A stretch of DNA of 64,000 nt from Adiantum capillus-veneris. Its lineage: Eukaryota; Streptophyta; Polypodiopsida; Polypodiales; Pteridaceae. This document shows positions 1 to 10,345 of this stretch, piece after piece; within the stretch, counting starts at the first letter, position 1, and each line of letters starts with the position of its first letter. Below the pieces are notes generated by a model. It was not told the DNA's origin. It saw nothing but the letters and a program-made list of their open reading frames with translations, and ran no database searches. Both the position numbers and the translations under genes were made by a program. The DNA is taken from the NCBI GenBank assembly GCA_014529385.2, contig CM043945.1:151131741-151195740 (forward strand), read 5' to 3'.

Positions 1-2
1 GA

Positions 3-1045
3 AGTCCCTGTGCAACTAAGTGTAAAGACAAAGAGGATGTATCTTCTCTGGAAGACCCAGCTGCAACTGATGAGAGGCTGTTTGATTTTGCAGCATCTTG
101 TGGTGCTGGGGACAAGTTTGATCTAGTTCATTCTATGTTTAATCCAAAGTTTGACATTGAAGACCTGTTAGCTCAGCACAGTAATTTCTTGCAGTCATAC
201 AGAGATAAGTTTGAAGTGATGGTACAGGTAGGAAGGGTTGTTCTGCCTACTATGACTCTTGTGCATTTAAATGACTGTGGTGGAAGGGGACAGGGACTGA
301 AGAAGTATAGGGAATTACCACCCTCTTGCTGACATTCAGCCTGCCCTTTGCATCAAAAAGAATGCAAACTCATTCAGGAAGCCTTTGGCTTTATGATTTA
401 CCTGAACAGCCTGTTTGGATTCCTCATGCAGAATCCTGATGAGGTGTTAGAGGAGCAGGATGCAGCACCAGATGAGGAATGCGAGGAGACAACTCATATG
501 CAAGAAGTCGAGGAGGTTGAAGACACAGTCGACCTTGAGGTGGAGGCAATTGAAGTACAAAGAAGTAAGATGCTCTCTGTGAAAACCACAGAAAGCAAAC
601 TTCCATTGGATGTCAGTAACTTCACTGAGAAGCATGCTCAGATGATGTTGCTTGCTGTGCCTGACTTCAGGATTGGAGACAGGACCTATATCTTCTTACA
701 TGATGTGCAAAGTGTGTTTTATTTAAGGGAGGATTTCTCCCTGGCAATTATTTCCAGAGTCCAAGAGGAGAGGAGTGGATTTGTTTCAGAGAATAGTAGT
801 GATGATGAGGCAATGGAAACATCCAGCAATCCAATGGAATGCCTTCGAAGATGCTTTGAGAAAGCTGAAAAATACAAGGAGACACTACCTGATGAAGCCA
901 CCTTCCAAGCAATAAGACAAAGCCTAAGACCATCGAAAAGTAACAAAGAAGTGGAGGATTGGTTTAACCATTCAGGTCAGGGGTCAACTACATCTGTAGA
1001 CCTATGGCAAGAAAACCTCTTTCTGTAGGATGAGAGCTTCATGGT

Positions 1046-1084
<39 letters not shown>

Positions 1085-1539
1085 TGTCATTTCTGACATT
1101 GTATGTGCAGTCTTGGATTGCTGACAAGGATGACTTCCTTCGGCGCCGGACAAGAGAGTATCGAGGAAGGGATGCGGCCCTAGCACAGTACCTTTCAAAG
1201 CTTTGCGAGTCGCCGATAGTAGTTTTCCACAATTCCATGTCACAAGAGGGTTCAATAGCAACTTACACATTCAAGACACTATCACGCTTCTTGGGTGGAC
1301 CGGTGCTACCCAAAAGTGCAGATAAAGTCATTCTTGTGGACAAAGTGTTTGCTAGAGATTGTTTTGGTTACTGCCCAGGCTATACAGGTGGTCGGGCAGC
1401 GTATTACTACACCTACACAGCAATGGCACTAGCTCTTGGTAGACAAAACCCAGATGAACTTTTAGAGTATGGCAAACATCTCATGATTCGTTACAAGGGT
1501 GACGTGCCAAAAAACAAAATTGAACCTGCAAAATCTTGA
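3..1539 (+). CDS. Uncharacterised protein, 5'-partial, about three exons
   Basis: I do not recognise this protein. An open frame runs from the left edge of the window, so the start lies outside it. A consistent model is exon 3-227 (donor CAG/GTAGGA), intron 228-377, exon 378 to about 995, and last exon 1111-1539 after the acceptor GTATGTGCAG. The first junction keeps phase 0; the second donor is uncertain because the middle exon runs into TAG at 1026-1028. The middle exon is acidic (many E and D around 440-550). The last exon is basic at first (residues FLRRRTREYRGRD), then hydrophobic and aromatic (GGRAAYYYTYTAMALALG), ending in PAKS. No known catalytic motif was seen. It converges on the minus-strand gene that ends at 1603, only 63 bp away, so both may belong to one mobile element. 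Coding character is good; function is unknown. Confidence 0.5.
1048..1081. repeat. (CT)n microsatellite in presumed intron
   Basis: About 17 uninterrupted CT units lie between the middle and last exon of the left-edge gene, directly upstream of the acceptor at 1110. They add to the pyrimidine-rich tract before the splice site. Confidence 0.9.
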
Positions 1540-1602
1540 TACACTTCAAGTAGCAATTGTATAAGATCATGTATTACATAAATTTTGTACAATGTCATCC
1601 AC

Positions 1603-4453
1603 TCAGAGTATCTTTCTCCACTTGTGATTCACATACACCATTGTCTCTCTCCACCTTCGTTGACTTTCACGAGCTCCGGAGTTGTTGTATGCCATTGATC
1701 TTTTAGCTTTTTGCTTTTGTAAATGTCTGATGGCTTGTGCTGTTGCTGAATTTTCCAAGACTTCTTTTGCCTGCATTCGATGAATGATTCTACGATAGAA
1801 CCATTCAAATAGTTCTCTCAAACTGTTAGCCTTGATTCGAGAGCCACCATGTCGTGTGTGCCTGAAATAAGCATTTCTCGCCATGTAATGAGACTTTTCC
1901 ATCCCTTGGGTATTCCATATTGCCGGGTTCCCATACTTCTGTATAAAATATGGCAAATGATTGAAGATGATGTGCTGGATATGAAAACAGATTAGTTAGA
2001 ATGTTTTACAGTCACATATTTGCACATAAGAGAGAAAGAAATACATTATAATACCATGTAGTGAGTAATCTGGGTGTCTGTCCATGCTGTCTTGAATGAT
2101 TTTTTCAGAAGGTTGAGATTTTCCTTGAACTTGTTCATATCACCTTGTGACCAGTCATCTTTGTCGCACATCAAAAATAGGATGTCTATTGATCGCCAAA
2201 CCTCAGCCTTCGCGTTACGAGTAGTTGGTTCGTGGTCTTTGACTGCAATATGTAGCTTTTTCCAGCTCTGATACTCTACCTTGCTAACATAAGATGTGTT
2301 ATATATTTTTTCATGTTTTGTTAGCTTTGGATCTCTTGTACCTTGGGGCTTAGATAAAAACCTCCGTGCCTTCACCCCACCGATGGATGGTTTGCATGGG
2401 ACATCCTTCTCAGCAGTTGATCTCTTTTCATCCCGCTGGATTTTCACATTGCCACCATGAAACCCCATATCCGACAGTACCATTTCTAAGCACTGCAGGG
2501 CTACTTGTCGTTCTGCGGAGTTCTTAATCTTCCAAGCAAACCCGATGTATAAGTAGACCAATTTCTCCACAATTCTACAAAGGGCATGCATTGTACAAAT
2601 GTGGACATTCACAAGTGGTATTTTCAAAACCAGTCGAAAAGCAGGATCCTCAATGTGACGTGTTGGAGCTTTTCTCCACCACTTTGGGTCCATGACCTTT
2701 GCAGGCTCCATGCAGAACAAACACGGTGACTTTGCCATTGCACCCATTCCACAATTATACATGCACTTTAATGTTTTAAGGTCACCTGCAAGATGCCACT
2801 GAACTTGAAAGTCTCCCCTTCCATCTAGATGTAGTACCTCTCCCTGGTTAGTCTGTCGATCAATCACCTCCGGAATATTAGTTCGATGGAACACCCAATA
2901 TAGAATCTCATGATCTTCTTTCTTTACCTGCAACACAAAATAAATGAGACTTAAGTAGATCTGAACATTTGAGCTTACTTGAGAATATCGCTTACCTCAA
3001 ACGCACCAAGCCACCATATGTTAGATTCTGATTGAACACTAAAATATAAAGGATCATCACTGGGACACTTTGAGAGGGCTCTATTCATTAAAGTAATAGT
3101 AACACGCTCTAGCTTTTTCTCTTTAACAAGCTCACACTCATCCAGTTTTAACACAAAATGTAATAGCCCACGTGACTCTTCAAATGTGATGTTGTAAAAC
3201 TCCACCATTCTCTTCTGTAGTATCCGCAGGTCCATAAAAATATTGTTGAACTCATCATATGCCATGTTCGCTCCATGGCCACTCTAAGTTGCTTTAATAT
3301 GAAAGGGCTGTCCAAGATAGTCTCCCTGTGCATCGTTAAGCTGAAGCCTCTCTTTCCAAACACTTGAGGCTGATGGTAGAAGTTTGGATTTTATACCCTT
3401 CCTAACAAAGATGGATGAGACAGACTTTTGGATAGCCGAATATCCTCTTTTGCTTACACCAAGTGAATCAAGTGTGCCTTGTATCTCTTTTGCAGGCACT
3501 GAGTTCTCTGAAATAAAGCGGTCCACTACATTTCGTTGTAGAACCTTAAACTTCTTGTCATGTACTATATCTGCTGTCAGGCTTCTACTTATAAGTGGCT
3601 TCAATCTCTTTCCTATATTGGCTTTGGGGTCAATGTTTTCCTTGTCAGGATAGATTGAATCTCTACATGAAGACAATGCATAAGTAAATAACAGAAAATT
3701 TGCTTCACTAACACTATTTAGGCACATGAAAACAATGCATAACAAGAAAAAACAAAAAGATTACTTAACTAAGACAATGTAGCCAACCAAGAAGCATCAC
3801 CTTAATGCTCGGATTCTTTTCTTGAGACCTCCTGATGCAACCTGCAATGTTTCAAGATTGCGCAATTTCTTCTTTCGCATACGACCACCCAAGATGGTGT
3901 CCTTCATTTGACAACTTCGCACCTTTCCTTTCAGTTCTTGTACCTCTGTTTTATGTTGCAAAATGGTAACCTGATCTGTAGAATGTAAATGTGAAAGGCG
4001 AACAATCTCACATTGTTGAGCTTGGAGAATGCTCTTGTAAGTTTTAGCTTCTCTTGTAAGTGATTTACAATAACCCAGAAGGCCCTTTTCTCCATCACTA
4101 GCAAAGGTCAATAAGCTTGTAGGATTGACAAACGGTGGAGACGCATTAGTTATTGGATTCTTAGGGTAGAGAGAGCCTCTCGTCCAGATATCTATGTGTT
4201 TAGCTCCTTGAGCTCTGAGCGTGTCTATGGAAGCGGGAGGTATATGTGTGTTTGTTTTACTGCGCTTAATCAATGGTTGGTACTCATTGTCCAAATCAAT
4301 GTGAAGGTGATATTTGGCTCGTTTCTGGGTAACATTTGTGCCATTTGAGGAGTGGGCCATTAGCCAAATGTGCAGATTTAATTGAAAGTGAATAGCGGCT
4401 GCGGATTCGTCCCTCCATGTTAGCCTCATTCCCTCCATATTGACGAGGTTCAT
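1603..4453 (-). pseudogene. Transposase-like gene, four coding blocks, one in-frame stop
   Basis: Four blocks join with matching phases on the minus strand: 4453-3801, 3662-2996, 2927-2055 and 1974-1603. Donors are AAG/GTGATG, GAG/GTAAGC and ATG/GTATTA; acceptors are CATGTAG, GTTGCAG and ATATCCAG. This gives about 854 residues from the ATG at 4453. The N-terminal block is a basic coiled-coil-like region. Later blocks contain LDECELVKEKKLERV, then GDLKTLKCMYNCG followed by SPCLFCMEP (a CxxC pair), then CTMHALCRIVEKLV, and finally NTQGMEKSHYMARN near the C-terminus. The spaced D, D and E/H motifs suggest an RNase H-fold transposase or a gene derived from one; this is inference, not a family match. 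A TAG at 3286-3284 interrupts the second block, so the copy is probably dead unless a further intron removes it. It converges on the plus-strand gene ending at 1539. Confidence 0.55.
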
Positions 4454-4811
4454 TCAATGCAACTGAAAAGAGGATTATCCCTCAATCACTACGAACGAAT
4501 GTTCAGAAGAGTAAGGAATCTACTTAAAGTACACTTTTTGAAGTTTTACTATGAAAGACCCAACTCTTTTATTTGCCATTTTTTCTAGAGAGAGAGTGCA
4601 AAAAATACATTTTCTTAGAAGGCCCTCCAAATGACCTCCGAAATTTCCTAATGCAAGGTTATAAATCTAGAAATGTTAATCTCAAGATTCCAAGATTAGT
4701 TATTATCGTGACATAAGATCTATGCACAAGACGAAGCAACGAGACCATCATTGCATGGGGACCCATGCCTACCATTCCCTGTCAAATAAAAGAAAGCTGA
4801 GGCCCATCCTT

Positions 4812-4815
<4 letters not shown>

Positions 4816-4844
<29 letters not shown>

Positions 4845-4861
4845 ACACACACACACACACA
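4816..4861. repeat. (AC)n microsatellite
   Basis: AC dinucleotide run with one interruption (AACAC), directly abutting the left end of the inverted-repeat element at 4864. Confidence 0.95.
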
Positions 4862-4863
4862 TC

Positions 4864-5348
4864 GTCACTAATTGGCACACCCCTTGGGAGTTGGGATTAA
4901 TGGTCCATATTAGGCATTGCGAGGCGGGTGCAATGCGGGTTGTTCGATCGTTTTTTGAACTAAGTGTGAACTCAAGAGGTATGTGCACCACACCAAATTT
5001 GGTGTGAACTCGATGTGAACTAAGTGTGAGCTTGGTGTGAACTTGGGAGGGTATGCACACCACACCAAATTTGGTGTGAACTCAATGTGAACAAAGTGTG
5101 AACTAGCTGTAAACTTATCCGTGACGATGTGATCTATAATCTTAACACACACACACATACACACACCTTTCAACAAGCGCATGATAGCTTAGCGGTTAGA
5201 GTTGATTCGAAGGGGAAGAGAGGGAACCGGTTCAAGTCTTGGATCCGAAAGTGTGGGAATCTTTTGCATTAGCAATCCAACGATCATGATCAACTGGTGG
5301 TCATGAGCCGTTGATCCGACCTCCCAAAAGGAGGTGTCAATTAGTGAC
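4864..5348 (+). mobile_element. Non-autonomous inverted-repeat element with tRNA-like boxes, copy 1
   Basis: The element begins GTCACTAATTGGCACAC and ends with the complement of GTCACTAATTGACACC. The inverted similarity continues for about 45 bp inwards, as expected of a MITE. Inside is a 72-bp tandem duplication centred on the palindrome ACCAAATTTGGT (starts about 4986 and 5058). Near the right side is a tRNA-like A-box/B-box pair. A second copy at 10346-10748 shares the ends, the palindrome block and the boxes, so this is a dispersed family. It has no coding capacity. No clear target duplication was found, and the AC run on the left obscures it. A tRNA-derived SINE captured between inverted repeats is an alternative reading. 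Confidence 0.7.
5185..5239 (+). promoter_or_regulatory. Pol III-like A box and B box, copy 1
   Basis: TAGCTTAGCGG at 5185-5195 fits an A box and GGTTCAAGTCT at 5229-5239 fits a B box. Their spacing is within the range of tRNA genes. The flanking sequence does not fold convincingly into a complete tRNA, so this is a relic or internal promoter rather than a tRNA gene. Confidence 0.55.
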
Positions 5349-5397
5349 ATGGGACACCATCCCTTAGAAGAGAATCACCCCCTTGCAGGGAGACTGA

Positions 5398-5429
5398 GGC
5401 CCCTGTTACACTGGGACACCCGGCCATGC
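5398..5429 (+). repeat. Left terminal inverted repeat of Harbinger element
   Basis: Thirty-two bases paired with 8107-8138, differing at about five positions. They are preceded by the target duplication TGA at 5395-5397. Confidence 0.88.
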
Positions 5430-5797
5430 TGAGGTTTCCAAAAATGTCCACCAAGCCAACATGCGCCCCAAATTGGCCGGCTTGGTTTGCTGTCACATTG
5501 GGGCACCCTGGAGGCGGATTTTCGTTAAAAAAAGAAACGCCTTGCGCGCGCTACCAGACCAGCGACCTTGCCTATGCAAAACGCAAGCAGAATGCGAGAT
5601 GATGATGAGAGCAACCTGTCCAGAATGCAAGCTCTCTCTCGGCTTTTGCAGAATGTAACCAGAATGCAACCAGCTTGTGCTGAATGTGAGCAACCTGTCC
5701 AGAACACAACCAACCCGAGGCAGAATGTGAGCATAATGTGAGCTAATGAGACAGCTACATTCTGCAGATTACCTCGCCAGAAGACGGAAAAAAAGCA

Positions 5798-5824
5798 CCC
5801 CCCCCCCCCCCCCCCCCCCCCCCC
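5798..5824. repeat. Poly-C run
   Basis: Twenty-seven consecutive C residues inside the Harbinger element, followed by a C-rich stretch. Its length may be subject to assembly error. Confidence 0.9.
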
Positions 5825-6516
5825 AACACCCCCACCCTCCTCTTCTCTTTCATGTATACAATAGAAGCATCTACACCAGCTTTTTGTGTTACAATAATAG
5901 ATAAAGCCCCTACTTTTGCTTTTTCAGCTGACATCTCACTCAGGAAATGATGGCAGGCTTTGATGTCAAATCATTTACAAGACAGCCCACTCTCAAGCTA
6001 TAATCAAGCAATCTCAAAAAAAATAAAAAATGTAAACAAAGTGTAATCAAATGGATTTTGTACAAATCGAAAGCACACTTTTTAACTGAGCAATCCAGGA
6101 TTGATCAATTAAACAACCAGGACCTGGATGTCAATCATTGAACAATTATCAATTACCATTCGTAGCCAAACATAATGCAAAAATATTCATCCATGTTCTT
6201 GAAGTAGCAAATAAAATTCACTTCTCTTAAATAAGACAAAAGTGCAAAGAAAATTGCCGCAAGGTAGACTTGCATTTTAGGATGCAACAAACAATGCATC
6301 TTGCATGTCATATTCCCACAGCTTCATCATCAGCATTATCATTGTCACTGTCAATTACATTCGTGGTTCCAAATACCAATTTGACATTTTGTCGCGTGTG
6401 CTCTTATATACATTACCCTTGCCAAATTGTCGCGCTTGGCAGCTTTGTAGCCCAAGTGGTGTGCATTGCTCTCACAATCATCGTCATCTTCTTCTACCTC
6501 AATACTATAACCTCCA

Positions 6517-7018
6517 TCATTTTGTCCACGTGCTACTACTTGATCCAAGCTCACTCCTTGAGAAATTCACAGAGTCGTGGATGGAACCTGCCCACCCGAC
6601 GTCATAGTCCCACACCATGCAATTAGAGTCCACTGTCAGCTGGAGGAGAATGGAATGAAATTCTTTCCAATTGAAATAATCCACAACATTCTCCCTGGGT
6701 GCAATAATAGGTACGTGTGACCCATCAATTGCCCAAATGACATTGGGTATGCCACGAAGTTGTTGAAACTCCTTAGCCAATTGCAACATTCGAGTGCGTG
6801 ATGGCCAACTTATAGAAATAACGTAAGCCACTTGTACAGACTGTCTTGCAAAAATCCAGCACGATCTTTGTACCTGTACTTCTGGCACAACCATAAAGAT
6901 CTGCAAGTACCTCCACATTAGCTCCGCTTGCAAGTCTATGCAAGGAAAGTACAACCCTATCCTCCAAGCTGTTCCAAGTTGGGATCCAAGGGGGGGTATC
7001 TGGGAATCCATTGCCCAT
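6517..7018 (-). pseudogene. Harbinger (HARBI1-like) DDE transposase fragment
   Basis: Two overlapping minus-strand frames carry one transposase. The first (7018 to about 6800) reads LEDRVVLSLHRLASGANVEV and then a helix-turn-helix-like LADLYGCARSTGTKIV, which matches the region before the catalytic core in this family. The frame then shifts near 6800 into GIPNVIWAIDGSHVPI, with the first catalytic D, and VGWAGSIHDSVNF, with the second. The frame stops at 6517 and I see no third acidic residue downstream, so the catalytic domain is incomplete. Active transposases of this family are usually 350-450 residues; about 165 are recognisable here. The element therefore cannot make active transposase, but its ends could be mobilised by a related source. 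Confidence 0.8.
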
Positions 7019-7314
7019 ATGAATACATTTGAAGAATAAGTGTACATGTAAAAGGGCAAGAAAGACTGTTCAAATGTATAAACCATTGTTGCATTTTCAG
7101 CACTAATCCATGCATCATCTACTTTGTTTCATTCCCTCGCCTACTAGTGAACACTTGCTAATGTTATTCCTTAGTTCAACGCAATAAGCAGGCAAGTGCA
7201 ACATTAACAGAAAAACAACAAGATTCTTTAACTCATGTGGTTTGGTTGTGCCATTGTAGGCAACATGAAGTTTTGTGTATGTAATGCAGGTTCAGAAGGT
7301 GCTGGCGAAGATGC

Positions 7315-7563
7315 CTAGCAGATTGTTAGAGGATAACTTGGTTTTTGGGATGGCTTTGGAAAGGGTTGGGGGCGACTTCTATTCTCCCAAGGTCGATTCG
7401 AAGATGCAAATACACCAATCCATTCTTCCAGCTCTGATGGAGTCAGTGCATACCCAATGGGATCTTTACGCATGCCATTTTTGTACCCACCCGGTGTTGG
7501 TCGCTTCCCTCTTGGAGCAGGGCCATATGTTGTAGGTTCAAATCCATCAATGGCGTCTTTCAC
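7315..7563 (-). pseudogene. Possible accessory-protein fragment of Harbinger element
   Basis: A short open frame, rich in P, G and K, lies upstream of the transposase on the same strand. Plant PIF/Harbinger elements usually carry a second Myb-like gene and this could be part of it. No Myb motif was recognised and the reading frame is broken on both sides. Confidence 0.25.
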
Positions 7564-8106
7564 CTTCCCTTACTACACTACGAAGCCTAAACTGGTAGCA
7601 CCTATGTTTTGCCAGAGTAATCAGTGGCCTACTCCTATGTACCATAATCCAGTTTCTACCCATTGCAACCAACCTACGAAATTTCCATTGTAGCCGTCAA
7701 ATAGCTCCGCTGGAGCACATGAGGGACTAGTGCGGAGGCGAGACGAGGGAAGTGCAACACAATAAGCAGGCAATGCGACATTAACAGTAAAACAACAAGA
7801 GCTTACCTTGTGCGCTGGGGCGCATAGCTGCTCACGATGTCCAAAACAGGTTGAGAAGAGCAACAGATTGGTGGACTTGGTAGGCGCGTAAACGAAGAGA
7901 GAGAGAAGGTGTAGAGAGCGGTGCTGCTCGCTGATTGGTTGTTGTAGAAATGTTGTAGGTTGGCCAACCTGGTTCGGTTGGCCATCTTCACACAAAAGTT
8001 GGCTCTGAGCTGGACCTCCAGCTCAGCCTTTGAAAACCCGTCCGCTGGCCAAGTGTGACACCCAAAGGAAATCCAGTGCGAGTTTTGATTGGCTACCCTT
8101 CAAAAG

Positions 8107-8138
8107 GCATGGCCGGGTGTCCCAATGTGACACCAGCC
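8107..8138 (-). repeat. Right terminal inverted repeat of Harbinger element
   Basis: Inverted partner of 5398-5429, followed by the target duplication TGA at 8139-8141. It ends about 37 bp before the TATA-like box of the F-box gene. Confidence 0.88.
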
Positions 8139-8175
8139 TGAGGGGCTACCATTGGGCCCGTGCCTGTCCTCCTCG

Positions 8176-8188
8176 TATATAGATATAG
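8176..8188 (+). promoter_or_regulatory. TATA-like box of F-box gene
   Basis: TATATAGATATAG lies about 420 bp upstream of the F-box start codon in a GC-mixed region. It is the best core-promoter candidate. A transcript starting about 30 bp downstream would have a leader of nearly 390 bases, possibly containing an intron. Confidence 0.45.
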
Positions 8189-8577
8189 ATCCTGCGAATG
8201 CGCTAAGTAGTAGAGCTCGCGGTTTTGGTCCCGGGGGACATCACACTCGATCGCTCTTCACGATAGTCCTCCTGCTGCTACTTACAGTAGCATGCAGCAT
8301 GCTTTTCCGCTTTCTAGGGCAGGTTTGTGTGCATCTCCATCATTCTGCTCGGCTGCCTTCATTCGCCTGTAGCTTTTGCAGTCATCCTCTTTGGTTGTCC
8401 TTAGATGGCAACCACAGACCCCTCCGATGTACATTTTGAGGTCAAGAATTGAATGTAGGTGAAATTATTTGGCGGTGAGCACATAGAAGCTCATTCTATA
8501 CAACCAGAACCTTTGATGCATGGTGCAAAGCTAGCTACTGTGGATTTCTTCATGTGCTCCAGCGCCATTAAGCTCAC

Positions 8578-8598
8578 ATGTGGGAGCTGAAATCATGA
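8578..8598 (+). CDS. Short upstream reading frame overlapping the F-box start
   Basis: ATG at 8578 opens a six-codon frame (MWELKS) whose TGA at 8596-8598 overlaps the presumed main ATG at 8595-8597 as ATGA. Ribosomes scanning the leader would meet it first, so expression of the F-box protein could depend on leaky scanning or re-initiation. The arrangement is seen directly; its effect is inferred. Confidence 0.5.
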   Translation: MWELKS

Positions 8599-9818
8599 GC
8601 GAAGAAGATGATGCCTCCGAGAAAGTGAGGCGGAATCAGGCAGTTGCAGGAGACAAGAGCTTGAGCTCTTCTACATGGGACAAATTACCTGATGATCTAC
8701 ATGCTCGTGTGATCGCACTGCTACCCATCCCTTCCATCATTCGAAACAGAGCAGTTTGTCAAGACTGGAATCGCATGATTGTCTCACAGAGTTTCAAGCG
8801 TCTTCACGAACATTGCGTGTCAAATAAGGAGAAGCCATGGCTATTCATGTGCTCGTCTTTCAACTGCAGGGAGAATTGTTGCGCTTACGATCCAAACTTG
8901 AATGTATGGCACACAATTCCTCTGACATTCGCACCGGTCTACATGAGATTGCCCCTCATTGCTGTGGGTGGGCTCTTATTCATCAAAGGGGCGGCCCCGT
9001 CAGATACTTCAAATCAGGGTACTGGCAGCTCATCGCGCTTGGCTGTGTGCAATCCCATCACAAGGACATGGAGAGTGCTTCCTCCAATGATTAGGGGTCG
9101 CCTTAACTCACTTGTCGGAGTCTTTGGGCACTCAGATGCAGCCAACTTCACGGTAGTAATCGCAGGGGGTACTTACGAGAGTGGTGGGAATTATGAATGC
9201 ACTACAGAGGTATATGACTCAATTAGCGATTCGTGGTGCATTACGGGTACGGTGCCTCGTGAATACACCGTGAAAATCACGGTGTGGACATCGAAAACCA
9301 TATACTGCAAGGGTATTTTGTACTGCTTGACCTCTGCAAGGCCCTATAACATCATGGCCTATGACATGAAGAAGGGGGTTTGGGAAGAGGTAAGAATCCC
9401 ACAGCCACAAGTGTTGTTTTGCTCTTTCTTAGTACAAAGACGAGAACAGCTGCTTCTTGTGGGGGGAGCCAGGTGTGAAGAAGCAGGTCCAAGAGTCCAT
9501 ATTTGGGAGCTCCGAGACAATGGTAATCGATCCTCCTCCAAAAGGAGTTGGGTTGAAATTGAACGAATACCTCCACACCATTTTCAGAGGTTTTGTGAAG
9601 GAAAGTCAGTCTTTGATCTCAAATGTGCAGGGAGTGGCGATATGCTCTACTTCTATAAAGACTCGCACTCCGATATACTCTTGTGCGATCTCTCACAGAG
9701 CCCTACAACATGGAATTGGCTCCCTACGTGCCCATTGAGTGCTCGATTTTTTAAATTTTCCATCAGGGGTCTTCTTGTGAAACCTAGTTTGGATGGTGAT
9801 GCGTTTATGCAGAAATGA
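8595..9818 (+). CDS. F-box/kelch-type protein
   Basis: An intronless 407-residue frame. Residues about 28-70 form an F-box starting WDKLPDDLHARVIALLPI and continuing through VCQDWN, the surface that binds SKP1 in SCF ubiquitin ligases. The remainder resembles the kelch or galactose-oxidase-like propeller of plant F-box proteins. One clear blade is at about residues 187-215 (VVIAGGTYESGG, EVYDSISDSW), and weaker blades show the AYDPNLNVW, VCNPITRTW and AYDMKKGVW patterns. The propeller would select the substrate for ubiquitination. The plant family includes At3g61590 and At5g15710 types; I cannot place it more closely. I chose ATG 8595 because the frame upstream has no ATG and the length fits the family. 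It stands alone, with a transposon end less than 500 bp upstream. The frame is intact. Confidence 0.9.
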   Translation: MSEEDDASEKVRRNQAVAGDKSLSSSTWDKLPDDLHARVIALLPIPSIIRNRAVCQDWNRMIVSQSFKRLHEHCVSNKEKPWLFMCSSFNCRENCCAYDPNLNVWHTIPLTFAPVYMRLPLIAVGGLLFIKGAAPSDTSNQGTGSSSRLAVCNPITRTWRVLPPMIRGRLNSLVGVFGHSDAANFTVVIAGGTYESGGNYECTTEVYDSISDSWCITGTVPREYTVKITVWTSKTIYCKGILYCLTSARPYNIMAYDMKKGVWEEVRIPQPQVLFCSFLVQRREQLLLVGGARCEEAGPRVHIWELRDNGNRSSSKRSWVEIERIPPHHFQRFCEGKSVFDLKCAGSGDMLYFYKDSHSDILLCDLSQSPTTWNWLPTCPLSARFFKFSIRGLLVKPSLDGDAFMQK

Positions 9819-10345
9819 CATGTATCATACATGTGTCAAGCTTTGACATGTGTCAAGCTTTGCGTGCGAATTGCATACAATTTGTGCATATGCAGAGCTT
9901 TGTATGTGAAATATGCAGATAATTTGCATGTATTAAAATGTGCTTGGCCATGGGAAACAGACACGGACATTTAGAGATTGATGTACATTTTAATGAGAAA
10001 TAACAGTGTTGAGGTCACAAATGCTGATTGATTAAGACTCCAGAATAATGTGGATGGCAGCAGGTACCTACCCATAAAACATTGATGTGTTCTTTGGCCA
10101 CGCTTTGGCCCTTTTCTTTAGTAAAGATAATCTTTCTTGACAAGAGGAAAAGCTCATCAGCTTTTGATTTGTAACAGTGTTCAATCATGTGCATTTTGCC
10201 TATAAAGACTTGTAAAAGTGCTCTCTACAGCCTAGCTTGGAAACTTTTCCCTACATGAATGTGCTAGTGGGATGCAGTACGTGGCTTTAGTGTATTTCTA
10301 ATCGCGGTCAAAATTGAAGGACCTTGGCTAGCATGGCAGGTCCTT
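9819..10345. other. 3' flank of F-box gene
   Basis: AT-rich, with a local duplication of a TTTGACATGTGTCAAGCTTT-like segment at about 9817-9862. Probably 3' untranslated region followed by intergenic DNA. No canonical AATAAA was found close to the stop, and no gene was seen. Confidence 0.5.

Larger units (their letters stand above)
5398..8138 (-). mobile_element. PIF/Harbinger DNA transposon, decayed
   Basis: The 2741-bp element has 32-bp terminal inverted repeats. The left end starts GGCCCCTGTTACACTGGGAC and the right end, read in reverse, starts GGCTGGTGTCACATTGGGAC. The repeats share ACACCCGGCCATGC at their inner end. Both sides are flanked by TGA (5395-5397 and 8139-8141), the 3-bp target duplication expected of PIF/Harbinger elements. 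A transposase fragment with Harbinger DDE motifs lies on the minus strand at 6517-7018. Frames further upstream on that strand (7315-7563 and 7621-7995) may be remains of the second, accessory protein, but I cannot assign them. Confidence 0.88.

Noticed and set aside
5175-5250. tRNA gene
   Set aside because: A and B boxes are present but the acceptor and anticodon stems do not pair, and the sequence is inside a repeated element.
7457-7693. Plus-strand 78-codon frame in the Harbinger element
   Set aside because: It opposes the transposase, lacks any family resemblance and overlaps a better minus-strand frame.
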